NCBI GenBank assembly: GCA_038230215.1
Contig: JBBRNR010000006.1
Location: forward strand, 157,969-221,968
Direction: 5' to 3'
Source: DASVRZ01 sp038230215
GTDB taxonomy: Bacteria > Verrucomicrobiota > Verrucomicrobiia > Chthoniobacterales > DASVRZ01
DNA length: 64,000 bases
The notes beneath the pieces were generated by a model. That model searched no databases. It was given only the letters and a program-made list of their open reading frames with translations, and was not told where the DNA came from. This document shows, one piece after another, positions 18,619 through 27,103 of this stretch (within the stretch, counting starts at the first letter, position 1; each line of letters opens with the position of its first letter). Position numbers and translations under genes: made by a program.

Positions 18619-19671
18619 TCAGCTCATCCGCTTTTTCCAGGCATCGACGATTTGCCCAATGGTTTCCTCGACTGAAATGGTGATGTCCCAAGCCGGATAA
18701 TGCGCACGCATTTTGTGCAGGTCGCTGTAGTAAACGATGTGATCGCCGATGCGGTTTTCGTCGAGATAAGTCGAGCGCTGCTCCAGCCCTGTAAAGCCAG
18801 TGGTAATCTGAAACGCCTCCAGGATCGAGACCGAATTGGCCTTGCCGCCGCCGAGATTGTAAACCTCCGCGCTGCGGGGATTTTCCACGAAGGCATGCAT
18901 AAAGCGGCTGACATCCAGCGAGTGAATATTGTCGCGCACTTGTTTGCCTTTGTAGCCGAAAATTTTGTATTCGCGGCCCTCCAGATTGCACCGGACGAGA
19001 TAACTCAGAAACCCATGCAACTCGACTCCGGTGTGATTTGGACCCGTGAGACATCCGCCGCGCAGACAGCAGGTAGGCATACCGAAATAGCGCCCGTATT
19101 CTTGCACCATCACGTCGGCGGCGACTTTCGACGCGCCGAAAAGCGAGTGTTTTGACTGGTCGATGCTGAAAGTTTCCGCAATCCCTCCGGCGTAATCCGG
19201 GTCGGCGTAGTCCCAGCGGGTTTCTTTTTCGACGAGTGCGATTCGATTCGGCGCATCGCCATAGACCTTGTTAGTAGACATGTGTACGAAGGGAGCTTCC
19301 GGGGAAAACTGACGCGCCGCTTCCAATAAATTCAAAGTCCCCACGGCGTTGGTGTCGAAGTCGTCGAAAGGAATCGCCGCAGCCCGGTCATGCGAAGGCT
19401 GCGCTGCGGTGTGTATAATGACATCTGGTCGAACGGTTTTTACCAGATCCAGCACGCCCGCACGATCGCGGATGTCGAGTTCGTGATGCACAAAGCCCGG
19501 AATGTCGCGTAGCAGCCGATCCTGATTCCATCGCGTGTCGCCTTGGACGCCGAAGAAAACTGCGCGCTGATTATTGTCTACGCCATGGATGGTAAAACCC
19601 ATTTTCGAGAAGTAGGAGCATACCTCGGAGCCGATGAGGCCTGATGAACCAGTGACGAGGAGGCATTGCAT
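18619..19671 (-). CDS. NAD-dependent epimerase, CDP-paratose 2-epimerase-like
   Basis: A 350-residue extended SDR. It begins QCLLVTGSSGLIGSEVC (nucleotide-binding loop); this ATG at 19671 fits better than one six codons upstream. VDNNQRAVFFGVQGDTRWN and GKQVRDNIHSLDV resemble CDP-paratose/CDP-tyvelose epimerases. Where the active-site Tyr is expected the sequence is HSLFGASKVAADVMV, with Phe in the first position of the Y-x3-K motif. I recall this Phe in related annotated proteins but cannot check it. It is the first gene of the minus-strand run, divergent from the MBOAT gene at 19734. It may supply a dideoxyhexose-type sugar. Confidence 0.7.
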   Translation of the reverse strand: MQCLLVTGSSGLIGSEVCSYFSKMGFTIHGVDNNQRAVFFGVQGDTRWNQDRLLRDIPGFVHHELDIRDRAGVLDLVKTVRPDVIIHTAAQPSHDRAAAIPFDDFDTNAVGTLNLLEAARQFSPEAPFVHMSTNKVYGDAPNRIALVEKETRWDYADPDYAGGIAETFSIDQSKHSLFGASKVAADVMVQEYGRYFGMPTCCLRGGCLTGPNHTGVELHGFLSYLVRCNLEGREYKIFGYKGKQVRDNIHSLDVSRFMHAFVENPRSAEVYNLGGGKANSVSILEAFQITTGFTGLEQRSTYLDENRIGDHIVYYSDLHKMRAHYPAWDITISVEETIGQIVDAWKKRMS

Positions 19672-19733
19672 TCCATACAAAAAAACCAAAAGAAACTTTT
19701 CTGCGAGGTAAAACTATCCAAGCTTCCAGCCGA

Positions 19734-21137
19734 ATGAATTTTGTCAGCATCGAATTTTGGCTCCTGCTGCTGCTTTGTCTGGGCCTTATTCTGTCTTTTC
19801 GCGCCGTGCTGGCGGCGAAAGGATTTTCCCATTTGCCGCTCTTTGACCGGGCCAGTTTGCTAGGGACAAGTCTGTTGCTTTTCTACTTTGCCGACCGCAT
19901 TTCCTTCGCTATTCATGTGGCGGAGCTGGGCTTCAGTTTCCTCGTGCTGCAGGCGGCGCTCAAGGCTGGACCGCGTCGTCGACTGGGCCTGGAGATACTT
20001 TTCATCACCGTCAACTTGCTACCGCTGGTTTATTTCAAATACGGCGATTTCCTACTCAATCGCGTGCTGCATCTGGGTTGGGATGTTCCCCGAAATTACA
20101 TCCCGGCGGGCATTTCTTTTTACACGTTTCAGTTAATCGCATTGGGCGTGGATACGCTGCGGCGGAATGAAAAATTGCCTCGGCTGCTAGACTTCTTTAA
20201 CTTCGTCACTTTTTTCCCGCAGATCGTGGCGGGTCCGATCGAACGGCGGGCCTCGCTGCTGCCGCAAATTACCGGTTTTCGCTGGAGAGTCTCGGTGAAT
20301 ACCCTGCTCGATGGCTGCCCTTGGTTGGTGCTAGGCTTTTTTTACAAGCTCGTGCTGGCAGATAATCTCAGTCCCTTTATTTTGCGCGGGGTAAGTGACA
20401 ATGCATGGACGGTCTGGCTGACTTCGATCCTTTTCGGGCTGCGGATTTATTTCGACTTTGCCGGCTACAGTTTTATCGCGCTCGGAGTGGCGAGAATCCT
20501 GGGTGTGCGGCTGACGATGAACTTTCTCGCGCCGTATTCCGCCTGCAACATCAAGGAATTCTGGCAGCGCTGGCACATCACACTCAGCACTTGGTTTCGC
20601 GACTACGTCTATTTTCCGCTCGGCGGCAACCGGCGCGGAGTCTGGGAATTTAACATTTTCACGGTCTTCCTCATCTCCGGTATGTGGCACGGCGCGGGTT
20701 TCAACTTCCTGCTCTGGGGCGCGGTGCATGGGGCTTTGCTCATCATGCATGGATGGTTTTCCAAGTTCGGATACCAGTTGCCGCGAATGCTCGGCTGGCT
20801 GCTGACATCTTTGGCGGTGACTTTTTCGTGGCTCTTCTTTTACGAGCCCAACTTCTCTCTTTTGGATAAGAAAGTCCGTCTACTTCTAACTCCGACGGCC
20901 TATTCTTGGGAAAGTCTGCGTGCAGTCAAAAACGCCTACGCCATCACAGGCTGGGCTCCGTTGATTGTGATCTGCGCACTCTGTTTCTCCGTGTTGTTGA
21001 TCGAAATGCGTGGTCGGAAGAAGACCGATAACCCCTACGCCGCATTGCTCTCATGGCCCGCGTGCCTTGGTTTGGCGGCTGTTATCGCGATTGGTGCAGC
21101 GCGCGGTGAGGGGCAATTCATTTACTTCGCTTTTTAG
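19734..21137 (+). CDS. MBOAT family O-acyltransferase, second copy
   Basis: A 467-residue integral membrane acyltransferase. It has IPAGISFYTFQLIALGVDTL, FDFAGYSFIALGVARILG, EFWQRWHITLSTWFRDYVYF with PLGGNRRG, and SGMWHGAGFNFLLWGAVHG with the catalytic-type His. It shares all family blocks with the MBOAT at 11506 but is more GC-rich and on the other strand, so a local recent duplication is unlikely. The SGNH-like gene begins 2 bp after its stop, repeating the pairing seen at 10627-12993. Likely role: O-acylation of a surface glycan. Confidence 0.9.
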   Translation: MNFVSIEFWLLLLLCLGLILSFRAVLAAKGFSHLPLFDRASLLGTSLLLFYFADRISFAIHVAELGFSFLVLQAALKAGPRRRLGLEILFITVNLLPLVYFKYGDFLLNRVLHLGWDVPRNYIPAGISFYTFQLIALGVDTLRRNEKLPRLLDFFNFVTFFPQIVAGPIERRASLLPQITGFRWRVSVNTLLDGCPWLVLGFFYKLVLADNLSPFILRGVSDNAWTVWLTSILFGLRIYFDFAGYSFIALGVARILGVRLTMNFLAPYSACNIKEFWQRWHITLSTWFRDYVYFPLGGNRRGVWEFNIFTVFLISGMWHGAGFNFLLWGAVHGALLIMHGWFSKFGYQLPRMLGWLLTSLAVTFSWLFFYEPNFSLLDKKVRLLLTPTAYSWESLRAVKNAYAITGWAPLIVICALCFSVLLIEMRGRKKTDNPYAALLSWPACLGLAAVIAIGAARGEGQFIYFAF

Positions 21138-21139
21138 CC

Positions 21140-22084
21140 ATGAAACGCCTGCTTCTGCTTTTTCTCGTGGTCCTGCTGGCGTGGTGCGCGGGCGCGGCAT
21201 TTAACCTTTGCGTGAGCCCCGATACGCGCTGGCTGCTCGATCTGGTTCGAATCAAGGCGGTTGCGTTGGAAAAAAGCCAGCACCAGTCGCGCCGGATCCT
21301 GGTCGTGGGTGGCTCCAGTGTTCTCTTCGGAGTCGATGCCGCTCTTCTCCAGCGAGAGACAGGCCGGGCGAGCATCAATCTCGGACTGGCAGCCAATCTC
21401 GGTGCTTTATTCATGCTCGGCTATGCGGAGGATGCAGCGAAACCCGGCGATCTGATCGTTCTTTCTATTGAGACTGATTTGTTTGATGCACCGCCCTCCG
21501 TCACACGCGACGCGGCAAATTTCACCGCTGCTGTAGGTCACCGCCAATGGATGTTGGGCGGTAATCCCGGTTATATCACCATGTCACCCGCAGAGACGGT
21601 GGGCTCCTGGTTCAGCGTAACCACCCCCGGCTTGCATCGACTCATTAATTACACCGCGCGGCGCGGCCTGAATCTGCCCATCTTTCGCTATCGGGGGAAA
21701 CGGGTCGATGAGTTCGGTTACGCGGTGGAAAAAGTGACCCTGCCTCACTCTTTTGCCACGGGCCAGCCCCCGGTCGTGATGAATCCCAGTTGGAAACCCG
21801 TCCTACGGCAATTCCGCGAGCGCATGCAGGCCAAAGGCGTGGAAGTCGTCTATCGTTTGCCTTGGTGCGAAGTGGCGCCAGAGTATTTGCCGAAGGTTCG
21901 TCTGCAACTCGCGACATTCCAAGCCAACGTCTCAGATGTGCTGCCAGTGCTGGCGGAGCCCGACCTCGGACTCAAAACCGACCCAGCCCTATTCTCCGAT
22001 TTCCTGCTGCATCTCTCGACTCGCGGTGGAGAGGAAAATACCCAATCGCTGGCCCGTCTCATCCAGTCACTTCCAGAGAAATAA
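21140..22084 (+). CDS. Membrane-anchored SGNH-like partner of MBOAT
   Basis: A 314-residue protein with a signal-anchor (LLLLFLVVLLAWCAGAAF) and a periplasmic domain. ILVVGGSSVLFGVDAALL looks like an SGNH block I with Ser after the strand, and DLIVLSIETDLFD is the following strand. A clear D-x-x-H block is not visible near the C-terminus; SDFLLHLSTRGGEENT is the closest. It starts 2 bp after the MBOAT stop and converges on the GT2 gene at 22091 with a 6-bp gap. The role as acyl-transfer partner is inferred from this pairing. Confidence 0.58.
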   Translation: MKRLLLLFLVVLLAWCAGAAFNLCVSPDTRWLLDLVRIKAVALEKSQHQSRRILVVGGSSVLFGVDAALLQRETGRASINLGLAANLGALFMLGYAEDAAKPGDLIVLSIETDLFDAPPSVTRDAANFTAAVGHRQWMLGGNPGYITMSPAETVGSWFSVTTPGLHRLINYTARRGLNLPIFRYRGKRVDEFGYAVEKVTLPHSFATGQPPVVMNPSWKPVLRQFRERMQAKGVEVVYRLPWCEVAPEYLPKVRLQLATFQANVSDVLPVLAEPDLGLKTDPALFSDFLLHLSTRGGEENTQSLARLIQSLPEK

Positions 22085-22090
22085 TCTCAC

Positions 22091-22783
22091 CTACCGAATG
22101 CCGTATTTCAGGATGCAGCGGATGGCGCTGAGGCCGTCTTTCCAACCGATCTTTTTGCCTTCGGCGTAGGTGCGCCCGTGGTAGGAGACGGCAACTTCGT
22201 AGATACGGACGTTCATTTTGGCGACTTTGGCGGTGATCTCAGGCTCGAAGCCAAAACGATTCTCTTCAATCCCGATCTGCTGGATGATTTCGCGGCGGAA
22301 AACTTTGTAGCACGTCTCCATGTCGGAGATGTTTAGGTTCGTGAACATATTGCTCAAAGTCGTCAGAAACTGGTTCCCCACTGAGTGCCAGTAATAGAGC
22401 ACGCGGTGCTCCTCGGACCCTAGAAAGCGCGAGCCGAAGACCACATCGGCGCGGTTGCGCAGGATCGGTCCGAGCAATTTTTCGTATTCGCCGGGATCAT
22501 ATTCAAGATCGGCGTCCTGAATGAGAACGTAGGGTTGCGTGGCCTTTTCAAACCCCGTGCGCAAAGCGGCTCCCTTACCCTGGTTCACCGGGTGCTGGAA
22601 CGCCTTGATCCGTGGTTCGTCCGCAGCCAATGACTGCAGTACATTCCAAGTGCCGTCGCGCGAGGCGTCGTCCACAATGATCAGCTCGCCGACCATCGGC
22701 TGGGCGAGTACGGCGGCCACCACTTCGGCGAGAGTTTTTTCCTCGTTATAGGCGGGCATGACGACGGAGAGGCAGGAAAGCAT
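22091..22783 (-). CDS. Glycosyltransferase family 2, dolichol-phosphate-mannose-synthase-like
   Basis: A 230-residue soluble GT-A transferase. LSVVMPAYNEEKTLAEVV, then LIIVDDASRDGTWNVL and HPVNQGKGAALRTGF, followed by YVLIQDADLEYDPGEYEKLL with the D-x-D for metal and sugar-nucleotide. It lacks the C-terminal membrane helices of GtrB-type enzymes, as DPM1 does. It probably charges polyprenyl phosphate with a hexose for a GT-C transferase such as the one at 15156. It stands as a single gene, with about 250 bp to the next start in which I see nothing recognisable. Confidence 0.85.
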   Translation of the reverse strand: MLSCLSVVMPAYNEEKTLAEVVAAVLAQPMVGELIIVDDASRDGTWNVLQSLAADEPRIKAFQHPVNQGKGAALRTGFEKATQPYVLIQDADLEYDPGEYEKLLGPILRNRADVVFGSRFLGSEEHRVLYYWHSVGNQFLTTLSNMFTNLNISDMETCYKVFRREIIQQIGIEENRFGFEPEITAKVAKMNVRIYEVAVSYHGRTYAEGKKIGWKDGLSAIRCILKYGIR

Positions 22784-23033
22784 CCAGGATATTTAATGGA
22801 TGGAAAGGATTTGCCGCAAGCAATTCGAGCCATGCCCGCGACTTTGGCCTTGGAACACGTCCTCACATAAATGGAACCCCTCCCAGACGCGTGATCTTTA
22901 CAATTGACCAAACGAAACGGCCCCAGCCAGACTCTTTTAGTGATTCAACGCCCATTTCTCCTCGCGCAAATTGATGGATATTTTACCAGTATCGCGTTAA
23001 AAAATTGGCCTCATGTCGCCCTAAATTTCTGAT

Positions 23034-23348
23034 GTGAAACGACCCATTTGTTCATCCAAGATCGTGTTGTCAGTCGGGGGAATCCTCGTTCTCTTAGTGC
23101 TTTTGTTTCCACCATTTATGGAATTTTATTCCACGGAAGCTGGACCCCTTTCGAAAGCTACTCACGGATATCACTTTGTTTTGACGCCGCCCGTGAGCGC
23201 GTATCCTAAAACCACCCAGGGAGTTACCATCGAAACTTCAAAACAGTTCCCGCATCTCATCGTTCTCGGGATTCTCGTTTTTATCGTTCATGAAGTTGTC
23301 GCCAGGAAAGAAAAGCGGGCTGTTTCCGATCCTCCCGCTATCGAGTGA
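23034..23348 (+). CDS. Small membrane protein of unknown function
   Basis: 104 residues with two hydrophobic segments: near the N-terminus (VLSVGGILVLLVLLFPPF) and near the C-terminus (FPHLIVLGILVFIVHEVVA), with about 45 polar residues between. The charged ends suggest both termini are cytoplasmic and the middle periplasmic. I do not recognise a family. It ends 10 bp before the glycosyltransferase at 23359 and may be cotranscribed with it. The alternating hydrophobic pattern makes it a plausible gene, but size and lack of a known family keep it uncertain. Confidence 0.5.
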   Translation: MKRPICSSKIVLSVGGILVLLVLLFPPFMEFYSTEAGPLSKATHGYHFVLTPPVSAYPKTTQGVTIETSKQFPHLIVLGILVFIVHEVVARKEKRAVSDPPAIE

Positions 23349-23358
23349 TGCGAATCTA

Positions 23359-24606
23359 ATGGAAAGCCATGAACGGCTGAGAGTGCTCATGATTGCGGCG
23401 GCATGTCACCCTACTCGCGGATCAGAAAATCATTTTGGATGGCATGCGGTGAGGGCCATGGCCCAGGATCACGACGTGTGGGCGATCGTCCATGAAAATG
23501 ACCGTGAGGCAATCGTGGCTGGTCAAAAGTCCGATGGCAGAATGTCAGGAATTCGATTCTGTTTTCTTGGAGAACAGCAAAAGCGCGGCAGCAATCGACT
23601 GATCGCGAGAATTCATAACTGGCTGGATTACCGTCGATGGAATCAGCGCGCGGTGGTGCTGGCTAACAAACTTCACGAGGAAATAGGATTCCATGTCGCG
23701 CATCATGTGACGATGGCCTCGTGGCGAATGGGGTCGCCTTTGGGAGGCACCCCTATCCCATTTGTATTTGGACCAGTCGGCGGCGGGGAAATTGTCCCAC
23801 TCCATTTGTTCAAGACGCTCAGCACCAAGTCTGCAGCATTTGAGTTACTCCGAAAATTATCGAACGCGGCAGGTTTTTGTTCGAGCTCAGTTAGACGGAC
23901 GTTAAAAAAAGCCGGTCACATATTTGCGGCCAATGCCGAAACCCGCGCCTTGATGCTGAACATAGGAGCAGATCCCGCAATCGTTGACTTACTAAGCCCC
24001 GCGTTTATTTCCGAAGAATATTCCAGGCCAATTCAAAAACGAGCGCAGCGAGAAGAAATGCAGCTTTTTTGCGGCGGCGAGATCGAAGGTCGGAAAGGAA
24101 TCGCCGTCGCACTTCAAGCCTTGAAAATTCTCAAAAACAGGGGTGCGCGATTTCACTATGTAGTGGGTGGAGCTGGAGCCGAGTTAGCGCATCTTCAGAA
24201 AATGGTGCGCCAGCTCGAACTATCCGACGAGGTAACCATGGGCCGATCTTTTTCGGGCGAGGAATACCGGAAAATCCTCGAGTCTGCGGACTTCTATTTC
24301 CTGCCAAGCCTGCGGGATAGTGCTCCTGTTACGTTATTGGAAGCAATGGCCGCAGGATGCATCCCGATGGTCTGCAATCTAGGAGGGCCCGGGATGATGG
24401 TGGGAGATATCGGGTTTAAGGTTGAGCCGATGGACTGCCAGAAAATGGCAGAAGCGCTGGCCGATGCGATTGAGGTCTTATCCGGCGACGAGAGAAGGGA
24501 ATTGATGAGCGCCGCCATAGCTCGATATGCGCGGGAAACTTTTTCAGAAAATAATTTCCGCCGCCGCATGTCAGATACCTACCGGAAAATCGCCCTGCTG
24601 AGATAG
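23359..24606 (+). CDS. Glycosyltransferase family 4 (FxGWxAV subgroup)
   Basis: A 415-residue GT-B transferase. The ATG at 23359 gives ESHERLRVLMIAAACHPTRG; an in-frame ATG at 23290 would overlap the small membrane protein gene and is less likely. Motifs run in the same order as in the transferase at 13154: HFGWHAVRAM, HHVTMASWRMGSPLGG, GPVGGGEIVP, FCGGEIEGRKGIAVALQALK, LPSLRDSAPVTLLEAMAAG, CNLGGPGMMV. The E-x7-E pair is partly altered (Asp at the first position in both). It marks the right end of the polysaccharide region. Confidence 0.87.
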   Translation: MESHERLRVLMIAAACHPTRGSENHFGWHAVRAMAQDHDVWAIVHENDREAIVAGQKSDGRMSGIRFCFLGEQQKRGSNRLIARIHNWLDYRRWNQRAVVLANKLHEEIGFHVAHHVTMASWRMGSPLGGTPIPFVFGPVGGGEIVPLHLFKTLSTKSAAFELLRKLSNAAGFCSSSVRRTLKKAGHIFAANAETRALMLNIGADPAIVDLLSPAFISEEYSRPIQKRAQREEMQLFCGGEIEGRKGIAVALQALKILKNRGARFHYVVGGAGAELAHLQKMVRQLELSDEVTMGRSFSGEEYRKILESADFYFLPSLRDSAPVTLLEAMAAGCIPMVCNLGGPGMMVGDIGFKVEPMDCQKMAEALADAIEVLSGDERRELMSAAIARYARETFSENNFRRRMSDTYRKIALLR

Positions 24607-24649
24607 CCTAACACCGGCTGGCACGCGTGATGCTTTTGAGTAATACCCG

Positions 24650-25345
24650 ATGATACAAGCTAATTGTCGGTCTCGGTTCACGGCGGAAGATTTCAGTTAC
24701 ATCGTCCGCACTCTTGCCAAATCTGGACAATCCGCCAAGAGCGAGGTCTCTCTCGTGGAATTACTCACCGACCAGGAGGCGAGGGATTGCATTCTGGATC
24801 ATGACCGATTGCGTGATTCGATTCTAAATGGCGTGGAAAATTTGTCTATTTCGCCACATCTCTACTTCTATGTTCTGACCAGGGCTGTCTTAAAAGACAC
24901 AGCGCTGGGAGATCGTGCGCTGGCCGATTATGTTGCGTCGGTGCTGGCCGCGTTTTCCCGTTCGAGCCAGATGGAGTCGCCGACCGGCGGCGGAGTTACC
25001 TATTTATCGGACCTGATGCTCGCCTTGCGCCAGGCAAACGACCGCCAGACTTTTCAGATTCGCGCACATGTGGGGAATTACTCACTCTTCATCTCCGGCA
25101 TCCTGCATGAGAATGTGAAACGTCGCTGCGAGCGCGGCGCGCCGGATGTTAGTTTCTACGAAGAAATGGGCAGCAGCAGTTACAAGGCCGCCGCCGAGCA
25201 CCGTGTCGCGCGCCATTGCGATCTAACTCCGATCTACCGCGATCTCGCTGAGCGTTTCCACGATGTCCGCCTCGCCCTCAACCGCCTGGCGGATCAATTT
25301 ATCAACCTCGGCGACGACGCCCACCTGCCTTTGATTCAAGTATGA
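24650..25345 (+). CDS. Helical protein of unknown function, first of a coupled pair
   Basis: 231 residues, predicted mostly helical from its heptad-like spacing, with no signal peptide or membrane segment. I do not recognise a family. Features visible are SLVELLTDQEARDCILDH near the N-terminus, a glycine-rich turn (SPTGGGVTYLSDLML) in the middle, and a basic stretch (ENVKRRCERGAPD) before the last third. Its stop overlaps the next start as ATGA, so the two products are probably made in fixed ratio and may interact. No neighbour suggests a pathway: glycan genes end just upstream and MsrPQ begins just after the pair. Confidence 0.7.
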   Translation: MIQANCRSRFTAEDFSYIVRTLAKSGQSAKSEVSLVELLTDQEARDCILDHDRLRDSILNGVENLSISPHLYFYVLTRAVLKDTALGDRALADYVASVLAAFSRSSQMESPTGGGVTYLSDLMLALRQANDRQTFQIRAHVGNYSLFISGILHENVKRRCERGAPDVSFYEEMGSSSYKAAAEHRVARHCDLTPIYRDLAERFHDVRLALNRLADQFINLGDDAHLPLIQV

Positions 25346-26040
25346 GCACACTCTTTAGCGAGATTCAGCGTCTCTTCGAGCGCACCTACGCCGCCGTGGG
25401 TATCAACCTCGAAGACTGCCTCATCGACGCCCACCGCTGCCAGCAACTTTCCCGCCTCGCCGGTGCTTACGCCGCCGAACTTAGCGAACTCGCCCGCACC
25501 TTCCTCCGCACCGCCGACAACCAGCTCTTCATCGGCATCTACTACTCGAGCTGGCTCGTCGGGCAGCTCGAAAAAAACGACCCGCGCGCCGGCATCAACA
25601 ACGCCAACATCCGCTCCCTCATCGCCTTCGTCGAAGAAATCAACCACGCCCTCCACGCCGCCCTCCAATTCAAAAACGGTCAGTGCGTCCTCACCGACGA
25701 AACCTTTATCCGCAACCTCGAACTCCAGGCCCAGGTCGATACCTACCTCGTCCTCCTCATGTTCGTCGCCTTCTTTCGCAAAACCCAACGCACCTCGCGC
25801 ATGGACCGCCGCTGGCTGCGTTTCCATTTGTTCCAATCGAAAACGCCGCACGCCTATCACGACCCAAACCTGCGCGGACGCTACCTCGAAACCGGCGAAC
25901 TCGCCGAGACTTACACCCGCCATCTCGACACTCTGAATGGCGTCCGGCGCATCGAAGAAATCCGCCGTTTCCACAGCCTCACCTACAGCGAAAAGAAAAC
26001 CCACATCCTCGCCCTCATGGACCGCCCGACGCAGGATTAG
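25342..26040 (+). CDS. Helical protein of unknown function, second of a coupled pair
   Basis: 232 residues, apparently soluble and helical. Motifs that stand out are LIDAHRCQQLSRLAGAYAAE, IGIYYSSWLVGQLEKNDPR, and VDTYLVLLMFVAFFRKTQR, the last hydrophobic enough to pack in a core or at a membrane surface. I do not recognise a family. Codon use is strongly C-ending, which leaves long antisense open frames over it; those are shadows. Translation is coupled to the upstream gene by a 4-nt overlap. The following gap to msrP is 100 bp. Confidence 0.7.
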   Translation: MSTLFSEIQRLFERTYAAVGINLEDCLIDAHRCQQLSRLAGAYAAELSELARTFLRTADNQLFIGIYYSSWLVGQLEKNDPRAGINNANIRSLIAFVEEINHALHAALQFKNGQCVLTDETFIRNLELQAQVDTYLVLLMFVAFFRKTQRTSRMDRRWLRFHLFQSKTPHAYHDPNLRGRYLETGELAETYTRHLDTLNGVRRIEEIRRFHSLTYSEKKTHILALMDRPTQD

Positions 26041-26140
26041 ATCGCACCGCGAAAAAATCTGATCCACAGTGGTCTGTAACTCGTATAGATTTTCGGGAAT
26101 AATTCGGGCGTTCGTCGCTCGATTCCAATAATCATCCACT

Positions 26141-27091
26141 ATGAATTCATCACGCTCTTGGGAATTACCCGACTCCGCAGTCACCTCGCACGCGGATTTT
26201 CTGCAACGCCGCGAGTTTTTAGTCCGAGTCGGAATGGGATTAGCCGGCACCGCGCTCTTTCCATCGCTAGCCGGGGCAGCCTCATTTCCCAGTTCGCCGA
26301 ATTCGGCTTACAAACTCGACGGCATCGCCCTCACCAAAGAGTCCGACGTTACGAGTTACAATAATTTCTACGAATGGGGACTCTCCAAAGAGGAGCCTGC
26401 CACTCTCGCGAACAAAGGCTGGAAAACCCGCCCTTGGAACGTCGAAATCGGCGGTCTCTGCGACAAACCCGCCAAGTTTGCCATCGACGATCTCCTTGCC
26501 GCACTCGGCGCCGTCGAGCAGCGCAACTACCGCCACCGCTGCGTCGAGGCCTGGTCCATGGTCATCCCTTGGGACGGCTACCCGCTGGCCCGACTGGTCG
26601 AGCTCGCTGCGCCGAAACCCGAGGCGAAATACATTCAGTTTACCTCCTTCCTCGACCCCGAGCATTGCCCTGGGCAGAAAAACAAAAGCTTCAACTGGCC
26701 CTACACCGAGGGTCTCACCATCGCCGAGGCGCGGCACGAGCTCGCCTTCCTCGCCACCGGCCTCTACGGGAAAAACCTCCGCAACCAAAACGGCGCTCCG
26801 CTTCGCCTCGTCGTTCCGTGGAAATACGGCTTCAAGGGCGCGAAATCCATCGTCAAAATCGACTTCACCACCGAGCAGCCCAACACCCTCTGGAACACCA
26901 TGGCCCCCTCCGAATACGGCTTCTACGCCAACGTCAACCCCGAGGTCGATCACCCACGTTGGAGCCAGGGCAGCGAACGCGTCATCGGTGGCGGATTCTT
27001 CTCCAGCAAGAAACCCACGCTCAAGTTCAACGGCTACGAAAAAGAAGTCGCCTCGCTCTACACCGGGCTCGACCTGAAGAAAAACTTCTAA
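26141..27091 (+). CDS. msrP: Periplasmic methionine-sulfoxide reductase, molybdenum subunit MsrP (YedY)
   Basis: 316 residues. The N-terminus has a twin-arginine export signal (QRREFLVRVGMGLAGTALF) ending near LAGAA, as expected for a cofactor-loaded protein exported folded. The mature part has the family pattern ESDVTSYNNFYEWG, the cofactor region PWNVEIGGLCDKPAKF, and RHRCVEAWSMVIPW with the Cys that ligates molybdenum. MsrP reduces oxidised methionine in periplasmic proteins with electrons from MsrQ, whose gene starts 12 bp downstream. Length is slightly under the E. coli protein. Identification is by motif order and gene pair. Confidence 0.93.
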   Translation: MNSSRSWELPDSAVTSHADFLQRREFLVRVGMGLAGTALFPSLAGAASFPSSPNSAYKLDGIALTKESDVTSYNNFYEWGLSKEEPATLANKGWKTRPWNVEIGGLCDKPAKFAIDDLLAALGAVEQRNYRHRCVEAWSMVIPWDGYPLARLVELAAPKPEAKYIQFTSFLDPEHCPGQKNKSFNWPYTEGLTIAEARHELAFLATGLYGKNLRNQNGAPLRLVVPWKYGFKGAKSIVKIDFTTEQPNTLWNTMAPSEYGFYANVNPEVDHPRWSQGSERVIGGGFFSSKKPTLKFNGYEKEVASLYTGLDLKKNF

Positions 27092-27103
27092 CTCCGCCGC
27101 CGG

